A stretch of 49,248 nt of DNA from Teratosphaeria epicoccoides (GCA_021401465.1 JADDMT010000173.1:1-49248), one strand, 5' to 3'. Counted from the stretch's first letter, positions 20,608 to 30,771 are shown. The notes: generated from the sequence alone by a model not told the origin. Numbers and translations: made by a program.

Positions 20608-22100
20608 ATGCCTTCCATCCCCTGCAAGTACGAGAACCTCACTCCGACACCACCGTCCTAACCTCCTCTCCCATCCGCTGGTCGCCCACGACTTCCCACA
20701 CCATAACTCTCTTCTGCGCCTCCCATCGCCTTTCCAAACAAACCCTTTCGCCCCACCTGATTGCCCGGTTGAGAACGTATCTTGGCTGGACCATTCCAGA
20801 CGACAACCATGATCTCTACCTCGCCTTGGCTAAGCGGGTTGTCAGATTCGTGAAGACGAAGATCTGCGAGGCGGGTCTGGATGGGGCGGTGGTTGTTGGG
20901 CCGGGCGAGGCGAGGTGGAGCAGATGTACGGAGCATTGGCTAAGACGTGGGACAAGGAGAGGTAGGGATATGGGGCTCCCAAGGGGGATCCGGGAGGTGA
21001 GTGCTCTGGTGGTGATGTGGAATACACGGTTGCTGACTGAGTGGCGGTGATGTTAGATTCTCGTGAGGCGGTCAGGAGGGAGGCAATCAAAGGAGACGAA
21101 TGTTTGAGAAGATTGAAAGAGTTGAGGGAGGTGATGCTGACTGTTGATGGTGCAAGTAGATCGTACAGCTTGCAGCCGCAGGGTCAGAATCGAAATTGCG
21201 ATGATGCTCCGGCTGAGCGAGCGTGAAACATCTGCATCTACTGCCACAACTAGAACGACACCAACTCCTGCTGCGACTGCAACCGCAACATCTCCCGCGA
21301 TGACTGCAACCGCATCGTCCCGCTCCTCCACCCCATCTACCACCACCAACCTCCTGCCAACCACCCCACCGAACCCACCGACAACCTCCTCATGGACGTG
21401 ACGCCCACCCCTCCCACCCCGACAACCTCCGACCTTGCCTCCCATTCCCTGCTCCAATACTTCGCCACCGCCATCAGGCCCTCCAGAGACAACAAACCAG
21501 TCAACACCCTCCACTATCTCCTCCACGACCCGGGCGCGCCCACGGATATCGTTGAAGCCATCCGGCACAGCTCAGTCGCCTCCAGTATTTTTCGCAATGA
21601 CACCGAGGCGCTGCGGGCGAAAGAGCGATGAGATTTGACGGTGGTGGTGTGTCTGCGGAGCTGGAGGAGTTTGTGAGGAGTAAGGATGAGAGAATTGAGA
21701 GTCTATCTCTCGCGCTATACTCTGCGCAATAAGAGGCCGTTTCCATGAGGTCCGGCCTTCAAGCCGCTGCGCACTTACACGGTACGGTGAACATACGGCT
21801 TTGCTTGAGGAATTTAAGGCTCAGAGCAAGCATTTGGGATTGTGTATGAGGCAGCTTCATGATGCCGTGGGTGAGTGTGAGGGGCTGCGAAGGAGGCGCA
21901 CCGACTTGGCGGAGGAGGCAAGCAGGGACGAAATCGTGAGGAGGACACTGGAGGGGAGGGTGGAGGGAAGGATGGGGTGGTTGGAGAGGCATGGCAGCAG
22001 TGGTAGCAGTGGTGAAGTGAAGGACTCCAGCAACGAAGCGAAGATTCCTAGTAGCAGCAGTCACGAGGAGAAGAAGTGGAGCGTAATGGAGAGCATGTGA
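20608..22100 (+). pseudogene. Decayed intron-containing gene P5, coiled-coil C-terminus
   Basis: A gene relic readable across three frames. Start: ATG 20608 (MPSIPCKYENL). Then a shifted frame to about 20917 (LRTYLGWTIPDDNHDLYLAL). Then a third frame from 20918 to 21631 (QMYGALAKTWDKER; CIYCHN and SCCDCNR cysteine pairs; KPVNTLHYLLHDPG). The rest is helical (ELEEFVRSKDERIESLSLAL, then LLEEFKAQSKHLGL to TGA 22100). A 60-bp intron with good signals (20997-21056) removes one in-frame TGA. Remaining stops are TAG 20963, TGA 21224, TAG 21251 and TAA 21730, each one transition from a sense codon. At least three one-base shifts are needed. The Cys pairs suggest metal binding and the Glu/Leu-rich end a coiled coil; the family is not recognised. 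Confidence 0.45.
20997..21056 (+). other. Spliceosomal intron of P5 (60 bp)
   Basis: Donor GTGAGT, branch-like GCTGAC 18-23 bases before the end, and acceptor TTAG. Removing it joins GGA-G to AT-TCT in phase 1, keeps the flanking frame and deletes an in-frame TGA. Length and signals are typical for filamentous ascomycetes. Confidence 0.55.
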
Positions 22101-22833
22101 GCGCCTTCCAACATGAAGCATGACTCCAACACGTCGACATCCAAGCCGGCCGCGCCATTATGGAGGCCACAACGTCGGAACAGTTTAATTACCGCCATCG
22201 CTACCAGCTGCTTCCGCCGCGGAAGACATGCCACGCCCCTCATAGCGAAGGGCTAGCTAAATACTACATCTAGTCCTGCCATCACTCAAGTGTTAACTGA
22301 TCATGAAATGGACTTCGACCCCTCTCAAGTAGCCACGACGACAAAGGAGTCGGCCCACGAGTCCTCTCACACAACGTCACCACAGAAACGACAAGCCAAT
22401 GAACAGATATAGTGACGGGTGGCTGTCAGGCGAGCAGGAGTAGCTTGACAATATTCCGTTATAAGCTTGCGCCGTATGTCATGATGGCGGATTGAATTAC
22501 AGTTAACCTCATGTGATCCTGCGTCTGAACTGACACTGACACTCATAGGATTGGTTGGCTCTTGGGCAGGAGGTCACACTGTCCATCCTATCTCATTATA
22601 GAGCATAGCCCTCTACATGGGCGACATACCATCGGGCCGAACTGGCTGAGCGAGGAACCTGGACGCCGCGAGAGGATGCTGCGATGCCTTCACGATAGGG
22701 TTCCTCACTAGCTAGCGCCGACGGAGCGTATTGGAGAATGTAGATCAGATGGTAAAGTATTGATATCAAGGTTCATCCATACGCTTGAGGAGCCGCGACA
22801 AGTGCGTATCATGACACCCGCTGAACGGCTTGA
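22101..22833. other. Intergenic island sequence, nothing recognised
   Basis: No frame of note, no repeat and no RNA-like structure was seen. Short frames on both strands (for example 22708-22899 minus) have no supporting signal. Confidence 0.5.
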
Positions 22834-24282
22834 CCGCGAGAAAGAGCGCAATGTCAGCTGAGGCTCCCGGTAATTCAAGACGCGCGGTTGGTGGTTCATT
22901 CAGGATGTTTTGCTTCTCAGGAGATCCGTAAGACCATGAGGTCTGGCTAGATGGGGAACAGTTCGCCGATACTTGTACAAATCGCTATTGCCCTGAAATC
23001 TTGCGTGTTCTCACTTCTCGTAGGGCTGCCACAGGTCTGGCTTCCAGATCTCCCCAGAGGCGGTCTAGAAAACTCAACAGCAGTGCAGAGCGTCGATTCT
23101 TCCGCCCGCTAGACCCAGGAGATGCCACCCAGACAGCCCAAGTCAAAAGTTCTTTGAGACCGCATCACGACGACAGTGTGATAACCCTGATACCCGCTCA
23201 CCTCTCAGGTCCGCTTCAGTTTCGGCGAGTACCCCTCAGCCAACCTCTGTGAGGATGTCGCTATTGCCATACTCGACGAGGAAATACTTCCTAGTCAAGC
23301 ATCAGCCAGGTGACCTATTCGCCAAATCTCAGCACTTCTCGCCACCAGATGGCCTCAGGTGACACGAATCAATGCTAATTACAATTGCGCGCCCTCCACT
23401 GAAGCTGTACAGCGTATCTCTGCGGTACACCGTCGAGGACCTCTTCTAGGAGGGGAAGAGACTTCGGATCCGTTAAACAACCTAGCTCCTCAAACCGGAC
23501 TAGTCCGAAAGAACAGACGATGAGCAGCAGACAACAGTCAGCATAGACTCCAGAGGTGGTTATCCACACCTGCCCCCGTATTACTGATCCGCGAACTAGG
23601 TGCAGCCCGCGTCGGACCATTACAGCCATACGAGCCAAGAGCGTCCACTGCATCCATGAGCGCTGGTCTTTTTCACAACCTCGTCCAGTGCGAGGAGTGA
23701 CAGAGATTGCAGCGACCGTTGGAAGCGAACGGGCGTGTCGAGGTTAGGCATAGAGTCTGCGAAGCAACGATGGCAATAGCAAGGGTATCGACGCGAACGA
23801 TATAGGTAGATGATCGAGATTGCTATCGTTGCTTCTGGCGGCATTACCATCAATGCGAAGGAGGTCCTGGCATATGTCTTGAGATTCCAGCTTGCCAATT
23901 CTGCATACAATTTACAGATTGCCCCGCGGTTTTTCTTCTTTCTGAGCTCTACTAACATCCCATCGGCTGCTTCGACGTCTTCAAGATCCAGGACGTCCCC
24001 GAGACTCGAAGTTCCATGCGTGAGCGGCTTGGTGTAAGACTTGCTATACCTACCTCTCGTTTTCACGCGAGCAGCATAGTTAAGGGCAGACTAGACGCCG
24101 CGAGCGCAGCGCGGATGGACGAGGCTGTGTTCGGAAGATCTTGGCTAGCAGCCTGCCGGAGAAGCGTTCTAGCCAGTCCAACTGAGCGTAGCGGCAGAGA
24201 GATGCCGGAGCAAGAGCGTTGCGAAGACGCAGGGCTAGATTCGGTCGTGCCTGAGCTTCATGCCTGTCTCCAACCATGTTGA
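22834..24282 (+). pseudogene. Decayed gene P6, one frame with about eleven stops
   Basis: A single plus-strand frame spans 22834-24282 and ends with 88 open codons (24016-24282). It has about eleven internal stops in 480 codons where about nineteen are expected, most of them TGA (CGA by C-to-T), with three clustered near 23180. Protein-like parts: SANLCEDVAIAILDEEILPS (near 23240), a Cys/His-rich patch DCYRCFWRHYHQC (near 23817) with PACQFC after it, and CFDVFKIQDVPETRSSMRER (near 23970). The Cys/His patch suggests a zinc-binding fold, but I do not recognise a family. The opposite strand offers a rival intact frame (23620-24066), so one of the two must be a shadow. Confidence 0.3.
23620..24066 (-). 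CDS. Hypothetical frame, 148 codons, rival to P6
   Basis: An uninterrupted minus-strand frame starting at a GTG (24066-24064); the frame is open a further 30 bases upstream without an ATG. The middle reads like protein (SLGDVLDLEDVEAADGMLVE, then RGAICKLYAELASWNLKTYA) and is followed by a hydrophobic stretch (ALMVMPPEATIAISIIYLY) that could be one membrane span. There is no ATG and no family match, and the plus strand carries P6 over the same bases. It could be an exon of a decayed gene. Confidence is low. Confidence 0.25.
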   Translation of the reverse strand: MKTRGRYSKSYTKPLTHGTSSLGDVLDLEDVEAADGMLVELRKKKNRGAICKLYAELASWNLKTYARTSFALMVMPPEATIAISIIYLYRSRRYPCYCHRCFADSMPNLDTPVRFQRSLQSLSLLALDEVVKKTSAHGCSGRSWLVWL

Positions 24283-25644
24283 TTCGAGTCCTGGTGCGGT
24301 GAAGGTTGGGGAGCATTCCGGAAAAAGGATCTTGTAGTAGACGGCACGACAGCTCCACCCCTTCGTGGTGGTGACTTCCCTTTGATCCTCCCAGGATCTC
24401 CCATCCATCTTCTCAGCGCCTCATCACCTGTCCGCTGCCATTTTCTCAGTACGCTGAGCAGCTCGTTGAGCGATGAGAGGGGTACCTCGCCGGCGGGGAG
24501 GCGGCAACAAACCTCTGCTCCTAAGCTCGCTGCGGTAGAGACTCTTGCTACGGAACTACCCGCATGCGCACTCCCGTAACTACATGTACGAGGCAGCGCG
24601 CCAGCAGCAACGTTGGTCGTACAGTGCTTAGGAAGGTCTCGGTGGTATCAAATGTGTGTGTGCACTTGCTCGGGGTGCTTGGCGGTGACGATGATGCAGG
24701 CTATATTTGACTACCAACAGCCTTATACTGCTTCTGCATCAAGCTCTGCATCTTATGAATAGAGCTATCAAAGATTAGCTGTTTCTAAACCAGGAATCCA
24801 TCCTTGACTTACTAAGTCTTCATCAAGTCCCTCACCAGCGTCAATGATCCTCTCCTGCGCTTTCGGACGCCAATCTGCTCGAGCGTGTGATCGTGTGCCG
24901 TCTGCTGCTTGATTGGAACCTGCACGAGGTTCCCATTGCGGTCCTAGACGTATGTGACGTGCAGTGAGACGTCACACCTCAGACTTCCATGTGCGCCCTT
25001 GGATCTCTTGATCGACGGCGCACCATCGCGGCCTCTGACTGATACCAAGCCAGCTGAGAGTCTAGGGAAGAAGTTCCCGCCACTTCGCTAGCTGTCATTG
25101 CCGCCTCAAATCAAGAAGACACTGCCGAGGGTTTCGAAAGGGGCAAGAAACATGGGATCAATTTGGAAAAACGAATCTCTTTCCGAGTCTTGTCTAAACT
25201 TCCTGAAGCAAATGAAGCGGGAATTTCTTGTTTGAGAAAAATGGTGACTACGGTATGAAATAAGTAGAAAGTGAAGATGTGAGTCCCGTTTATTCATATA
25301 ATGGCAGGATCGGTCAAGGATGTGCGCTTTAACCAACGAAGCGTGCTCCGCGATGCGTGATCCTGCCCGATAGATGCAGTCGAACCGAGAACGTACGTAT
25401 TCATGATGAATGAGCAATACACAGGCGTCTCATTATATGTGGTGCCTGCATCTCACCAGCCTAGAAAACATCTGGGATCGTGATAGTATATATGCGACGC
25501 CTACGCCTCGACGCTTATCTGGGCACGATGTCATGTCAAGCTCGAGCTACTTACATTCAACGCTCCCCGGGCTCGGTCTCCAAATGTTCAATGCCAACCG
25601 ATTTGCTCTATCTCCCTGTGCCGCCCTCATCTTGCTCCTCCTCA
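24283..25644. other. Island sequence with no supportable gene
   Basis: The only sizeable frame is 103 codons on the minus strand (25106-25417), rich in Ser, Arg, Phe and His, with no motif and no context. A tRNA-like D-arm on the minus strand near 25330 was examined and rejected. No other feature seen. Confidence 0.45.
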
Positions 25645-25854
25645 CTAAAAAAGTTTCACGCCAAACAACTCGATGTCCTCGTACTGCAAGGGCCGGTCGC
25701 GGTGTTCCGGTCGTTCGGCTGGAGTTTGCAGCCTTCTCGAAGGCTCCCTTCCCCGGTTCAAGCACCGATCAATCGCGACATATAACGCAATATAGATGAT
25801 GCAGGCACCAAGGACGATCAGTGGCATGAATGGGAAGAGGTCGATGAGATTCAT
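25645..25854 (-). CDS. Small single-span membrane protein, 69 aa, hypothetical
   Basis: A complete minus-strand frame from ATG (25854-25852) to TAG (25647-25645). The N-terminus MNLIDLFPFMPLIVLGACII and the following YIALYVAI form one strongly hydrophobic segment (about residues 7-29). A basic stretch (Arg at 31, 35, 37 and 41-42) and a polar tail ending ELFGVKLF follow. This suggests a type of small integral membrane protein with the basic tail in the cytoplasm, although an N-terminal signal anchor is equally possible. Of all short frames in the island this one has the most protein-like layout. It has no clear partner gene next to it, and the frame upstream closes two codons before the ATG (TAA). 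Function unknown. Confidence 0.45.
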   Translation of the reverse strand: MNLIDLFPFMPLIVLGACIIYIALYVAIDRCLNRGREPSRRLQTPAERPEHRDRPLQYEDIELFGVKLF

Positions 25855-27440
25855 TATCCTCTAAGTCCTGGAAACCAAGACCACGAATTAGGGCGTTCCT
25901 GTCGATGCTTGTGTGAGAAGAGTCGGTGTTTGAGTACCTGAGAGAGCAGATACCTGTTATAGCCACTGGAGGTCGTTTCCGGGATCTGCTCCAGGCAAAA
26001 CGAGAAGCTGTAACTTTCTGGATAGGGATGAAGATTAGGAATTGTCCTAACCATGGTGTGGCAGCGTCAGAACTTACTACTGGCCCGGTGCACGGGTGCC
26101 AGCGTAAGTGATGGTAGAAGGCAACTTGCGAGTGCTGCAGAGGTGAAAATGCGCAGCTGCTGCGGATCCTTGGTAGTATGTCACTCGATACCTCTGTACC
26201 GCTGTAGGTACGTTGCGGAGCAGAGATACAGGAGTCTTTTTATCATTGCGTGCGAAAGAAAAGCTGCTGCTTGGTGCGGTCGTGCTGTCCCGCCTCGCCG
26301 CGTGGAACCCACTGCATGGTAAAAGACCCATGCGAGCATGCAGGAATGTGGAAGCACTGATCCTACAATCAGGCAGGCATTCCGAAGGGGACTGTTCGAG
26401 TCGAAACACTGTTCGTATCGGAGGACTGTTCGTATCGGCGGACGGGTCTGATTAGCGAGCTGTTCGTGTCGGAGGGCTGTTCGTATCGAGGCACAGTCAG
26501 TATCATTGACGGCTATCGTGCGGTGGGGGCAACGCAGTCTTGACCTGACGCTTTCCTCATGTTCACAAGGCACGGGAGCCTCCAGGGTGTCGTGTGCTAC
26601 TGTCGCATTGATAGAGGTCGAAGATATCAGGATCGAGTTGCATGGAAGCCTGCTGTAGGCGGAGACTTGAATGCGACGAGAATGCGGCAGTGCATTAAAT
26701 CCCTGTCTCGTGCATGCGCATCGGCAGTGCTAATGTGTGAGCTTGAAGAGCTCACAGAAGGACCTGGGACATCACGATCATAAAAGTACTTCAATACTGG
26801 GAATTTCGTTCCGAAGGCCCCATCTCAGCTGCATCGGTAGTAACATCATGGACTTCAATCTGGAACATTACTTCCATAACAGTGGCTGATTTTCAGGAAA
26901 CGTCAGAGGGCACACACATCAGGAGCGCTTCTGCTAAGCACAAGGCGCATTAACCCCAAAGCACCCTCGACGATGAATAGAATCTGACTGATGTCAGGAC
27001 CCTTTCAGAGGCAGACTGACAGCCTGAGAATGTTTGCTCCATGGAGCTAAGATCTAAGCCGTGACTGGCAAGCAAGCCAGCGATAAACCCGCGTACAATA
27101 CTCCACAAATGGCTGCACGATGCGTGAGACAACATCAAAAGCGAATCGGCTGCAACTTAGTGGTGTCTTAAAAGATATCAGAGGCACGCGAGATGATGAA
27201 CGCACGCGAGACGGTGAACGCAGGCTAAATCAATGAATTGAAGCAGCTTCAACGCAAGGCAAAGGCTGCTGAAAGTGTACAAACGCAGGTTGGCCAGTCA
27301 ACAAATGCTACAAGCCATCAATAGAGTACAAGGGAGCCATGAAAGGATTCAAACCAGTTGCCGCAAAATGACTTGATGTGATGGGCGAGTTGAAGGATGA
27401 TACACCTGTATAGGACCTTGTTTTATACTCGAACCGTGGG
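25855..27440. other. Island sequence, no supportable gene apart from a minisatellite
   Basis: Frames of 60-130 codons occur on both strands (such as 26559-26783 plus and 26181-26573 minus) but the longer ones translate the minisatellite at 26388-26500 or have no motif. Nothing else seen. Confidence 0.4.
26388..26500. repeat. Minisatellite, GGACTGTTCGTATCGG-type unit, about 5 copies
   Basis: The phrase CTGTTCGTATCGGAGG and variants (CTGTTCGAGTCGAAACA, CTGTTCGTGTCGGAGGG, CTGTTCGTATCGAGGCA) recurs every 17-34 bp. One interval carries a GCGGACGGGTCTGATTAGCG insert. Confidence 0.75.
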
Positions 27441-27989
27441 CTACACCAGGCGGCTGGTGCGTACAAGCCTGTGCAGATCCACCTGCCAGCGCAATGAGTG
27501 AAGCAACACGATTAGTGCACGGCTTCGACGGCGACGGCGATATGGTGCAGAACTTGTCGACTGCGAATGTGTTCGTGCGGAGGGTGCGTGCGACGTGGTG
27601 AAGATGCTCTGCGGCCGTGTAGGTGTAGATGCAAGGACGCCAAGGTGCGAAGGTGCGAATGTGGACCTTGCGAAGGAGCTTCCGCGCTGGCGGTCGTCGA
27701 TCAGGCCTATGGTGTTAGAGCTGGCGTCGGAGCGGCAGCCACAGTTGCAGGCAACGAGAGAGGTCCGGTGCGAGAATGCATCAGACACCTGACTCAGGTG
27801 AATCGCGGTGGTGCACGAAAGACGTTCCTTCAGCGGGCGGTAAGCGCTTAGCAAAGAGCGTCTACCTAGTAGAGGTGGATTAGCTGCGGCATCAGAAGCT
27901 AGAATCCAATTGTTATCAATGCAACGATTGTCGTAAGAAGCGTGACTATGCATGCTTCTGACAACGAAGCATGCGGAGGCGTTGATCAA
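27441..27989 (-). CDS. Hypothetical frame, 182 codons
   Basis: An uninterrupted minus-strand frame from ATG (27989) to a stop at 27441. It is rich in Ser, Arg, Thr and Ala (for example SSAPYRRRRRSRALIVLLHS) with no clear domain. The plus strand is also open here in two frames (27567-27851, 27595-27792), so the whole stretch simply has few stops and the call is weak. A better-looking minus-strand frame lies just upstream (28055-28387) in a different phase, so this could be the frameshifted continuation of one gene. Confidence 0.25.
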   Translation of the reverse strand: MINASACFVVRSMHSHASYDNRCIDNNWILASDAAANPPLLGRRSLLSAYRPLKERLSCTTAIHLSQVSDAFSHRTSLVACNCGCRSDASSNTIGLIDDRQRGSSFARSTFAPSHLGVLASTPTRPQSIFTTSHAPSARTHSQSTSSAPYRRRRRSRALIVLLHSLRWQVDLHRLVRTSRLV

Positions 27990-28054
27990 CGTCCTCTTCT
28001 CAGCGGCTGAAAGACGTGGGAACGCGTTCTGTGGACGCGGTAATGAAGGCGATG

Positions 28055-28387
28055 TCAGCGGCGCAGAGGCAAATCGTTCTCGTCTGGCTCTAAAATGGAG
28101 CGTCGGCCGAAGGTATGTGAATCGCTGACGAATGATTCGATGAAGCCGGAGATGAAGGAGCTGGCTGTGACGAAGGAGCCGCAGGAGTCCGAATAGCCAA
28201 GGTTTCGGACCTCGCGCTCGAAGCAGTCGCAGTCGTCTTCACGATTTTCGTCGTCGTGGGAAGAGGAGTTGAGGTCGGGATAGTCAAGAGCGAATATGTC
28301 TTCTCCTACTTCGAGAGGTAAAGTTTTTGTCTCCCTCCAATGAGGGTGCTGGTGATAAGACTGGAGTTTTCGTGATAGCGCTGACTA
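28055..28387 (-). pseudogene. Fragment of an acidic hypothetical protein
   Basis: A minus-strand frame of about 110 codons with no ATG, closed by TGA at 28057-28055. Its composition is strongly protein-like and acidic: EVGEDIFALDYPDLNSSSHD, then ENREDDCDCFEREVRNLGYS, then a Ser/Phe-rich part (TASSFISGFIESFVSDS) and EPDENDLPLRR at the end. Upstream the likely reading shifts to another frame (VLSPAPSLEGDKNFTSRS near 28330), so a frameshift or an intron near 28310 is probable. No family is recognised. The Asp/Glu-rich part and the CDC motif are the only distinctive traits. Confidence 0.4.
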
Positions 28388-29439
28388 GCCGGCGGAGGTG
28401 CATTTGCGTGGATGCAAAGGCAGTTGCAAAGACGAAGGCGTTGAACGGTCATCCCAAGTCATCGACTGCAAAGAGGGTGAGGTTTACGGTCGTGAGGGTG
28501 GGGGTGCAAGCGGCAGCTGCGGGCAGCCATTCCCATCTGACCTGGCGAAGGCAAGGGCCAAGGATGCAAGGCAGGTACGAGCAACGAGAATTCATCGTGA
28601 TTGTCATCTGATTCGGTGAGGGTAACAGCTCGTTACGGAGCGAGCGTTAGTGGAGCGATTAATGAAGACATGCGGCCACGGCACGCGGTCAAGCGGTTTT
28701 GGTGACGGCTGAAAGAAGCCTTGGACTTAGCAGCTCAATCTCCAGTGCGTGCGTGTCCGGCAGTGCGCGTGTGTGGTGTTGTGGCTAGTCGGACGGTACG
28801 GTTGTATCTGACTCTGCGTGTGGCTCGATGGCTCTTAAAGCTCGAGTGACAAAGCGCCGGGGCCTTTTGCGCGCTCAGCAAGGCGATGCTGGGGCACTTC
28901 GGCGCAAGTAAGGCGCGATGGCATTGCGTCCCGCCAGCGTGCTGTTGTGTGTGTGTGTGTGTGTGTGTGGCTCTTATCTCACGGCTGTTCTGGTTGAAGC
29001 GGTCCTGGTTGGAGATACTGCATTGCTATGCGACATCAAATGGCAGTGGTCGCGCAAACGACGTCAGTAGCTCGAAGTGAGCCCTGCTGACGACGCAGCT
29101 AAGCGGCGGTATCTGGTATGCAGTGTCCGGCGTGTAGTGTCTCGTCTTCCAAGCAGTCTTTCTAAAGTATCATATCGGAAGCGATCTGGTTGCGTGGTCT
29201 GGTTCGGTTGGTTCATCGTGTAGAGGCGGAAAAGGCGGCTGTGGGACTGCTTAATCAAGACATCCCTGCGAGCTGAATGCTGAAGGAATCAGTAGCCGTA
29301 GAGATGGTGATGGTGAAGAATACGAGGATCTCGTGAGACCGCTCACGACGTTGGTATATCGATATGTGTCACGGAGGTGATGACCTTGGTGGCGACGAAG
29401 GCATCGAGGTGCTCGAGTGTGACTACTGCTCGAGGTTGT
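28388..29439. other. Island sequence with no supportable gene
   Basis: Short frames only. A TG microsatellite is the single distinct feature (28946-28969). Confidence 0.5.
28946..28969. repeat. TG dinucleotide microsatellite, 12 units
   Basis: Uninterrupted (TG)12 on the plus strand, seen directly. Confidence 0.98.
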
Positions 29440-29936
29440 CTATGATCTACCGATGGACTTTAGCGCTAGGTGCCTGACAGCTGGCTTGCTCGGTGAGACA
29501 GTTGGAGCGCTCTTCAAGGGTTGACGCTTGCTTGTCTTGCTCGTTATCTGTGGCTTGATTGTGGCAGATGAGGTGTCCGGTGAGGACGGAGAAGACGCAG
29601 TGATTAGAGGCGTCTGCGGCTGCTGCTTGCTTGCCATTGTGAATGAAGTGCTTGACGAGATGTGGCAGTAGTTCCACTAGTCGGACATTGCAAGGTGCCG
29701 CCTCATGACAGTTGGAGCTGGTGCCAGAGCTGGCGATACTGCAGGTGCGGTCGATGATGAAGAAGCCGGCTTTTGAGCCGGTATGGTTGAAGATGATGGT
29801 GAAGGCGACCGAGTACTTGAGGGAGCCGGTAGCGAAGACGCTCGGCCGGGGCAGGACAGGAACACTGACTCGGAGTCACTGTTGCTAGACGTTCGTGACT
29901 CTGATCGTCTCGCGGAGGCTTCTTCATAGCTTCTTC
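29440..29936 (-). pseudogene. Ser/Pro-rich protein gene with one TAG stop
   Basis: One minus-strand frame runs from about 29936 to TAG at 29440 with a single internal stop (TAG at 29679-29677, reading SD-stop-WNYC, where CAG gives Gln). The product would be about 160 residues, low in complexity and typical of a disordered tail: SESRTSSNSDSESVFLSC, then SSTRSPSPSSSTIPAQKPAS, then MASKQQPQTPLITASSPS and a Lys/Thr/Ser-rich end. The frame closes upstream at a TGA near 29937 and has no ATG before the first acidic/Ser part, so the 5' exon or start is missing or mutated. A disordered nuclear or cytoplasmic protein is the most one can infer. Confidence 0.4.
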
Positions 29937-30008
29937 ATGTACGCCTGGATTGCTAATGCCTGAACCTGTGGCAGGTGTGATGTGCTTTAATAGACACCTT
30001 TTGCAACG

Positions 30009-30031
30009 GTCTGCGAGGTAGCCTCGCAGAC
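30009..30031. repeat. Perfect 10-bp hairpin (GTCTGCGAGG / CCTCGCAGAC, loop TAG)
   Basis: Arms 30009-30018 and 30022-30031 are fully complementary with a 3-nt loop; a loose extra half (TTCGCAGAC) lies 15-25 bp further on. No T-run follows, so it is not a Pol III terminator. Confidence 0.8.
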
Positions 30032-30181
30032 ACGAGTCATTGACCTTCGCAGACGCGATTCAAGTGCCAAGTATCGATTGTGGTTAAGCGTCTGATACCG
30101 TGTTAATATCGTGTTGTTGCTTGTCGCATGTAGTGTTTTTGACGCGTCGTGCAATCTTTGACTTCAACTTTGTGAGTTGTC

Positions 30182-30201
30182 AGTAGTGTTATAACACTAC
30201 T
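30182..30201. repeat. Perfect 20-bp palindrome at the island/repeat boundary
   Basis: AGTAGTGTTATAACACTACT reads the same on both strands. It sits exactly where GC-richer island sequence gives way to CTAG-rich mutated sequence. Confidence 0.85.
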
Positions 30202-30394
30202 ATAGACTACTTGTTAATAGACAACTATCTCCTACTAGTGTTATATAGTTACCTTATACTTAGTTAGTAGTATCTGCAACATTATTACTACTAGCTACGT
30301 GCTAGCTAGAATATACTAGCTCTACTAGTATTTAAGCCTAAGGACTTTACCTTAGACAACTAGCTAGTAGCTAATTACAAGCATAAGGTTAAGT
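30202..30394. other. Left remnant of host sequence E, split by element C
   Basis: RIP-type sequence ending in ATTAG (30395-30399), which is repeated at 47086-47090 on the far side of element C. The piece therefore was once continuous with 47091 onward. No motif is recognised in it. Confidence 0.6.
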
Positions 30395-30399
30395 ATTAG

Positions 30400-30771
30400 T
30401 AATATAGATATATATGCTATATAATATAGAAATATCTTGTAGTGTAATAGAGTAATCTAACCTTTTAGTAGGTATAAGACAGCACTACTTTCTACTTATT
30501 ACAGAGGTAGTATTAAGGGTACTTATAACCCCTAATACTCCTTAATTAGGGAAAGCATGTCTAAGCCTAACCCTATAGGGGTACTATAGGGTTTACTATA
30601 AGGTTAGCGACATAGGGGTATCCTATATTAACTACTAATCCTACTTAGATGACATATAAGCTAACATATATATAAAGGACCCCCTTACTATATATAGTAG
30701 GGTTACTACATACTAAGGGTAGGCATTAGAACCTATGCGGCTCTAATAGCCCCCTAGTACTAACTATATTA
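30400..30771 (-). repeat. 3' LTR of copy C (372 bp)
   Basis: Starts (minus strand) TAATATAGTTAG at 30771 and ends ATCTATATTA at 30400; flanked by ATTAG outside and the purine tract inside. It is 12 bp longer than the 5' LTR of the same copy because of a small insertion near 30590. Confidence 0.88.

Noticed and set aside
21053..21568. 171-codon minus-strand frame, rich in Val and Gly
   Set aside because: It lies opposite the more convincing P5 frame and its valine/glycine runs are the complement of a Thr/Pro/Ala-rich coding strand.
25310..25385. tRNA gene on the minus strand
   Set aside because: GCTTCGTTGGTTAAAGC forms a good D-arm, but no anticodon stem, T-arm (GGTTCRANNCC) or matching acceptor stem follows.
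30400..30771. Telomeric repeats (CCCTAA/TTAGGG)
   Set aside because: Single CCCTAA-like words occur in the LTRs but never in tandem.
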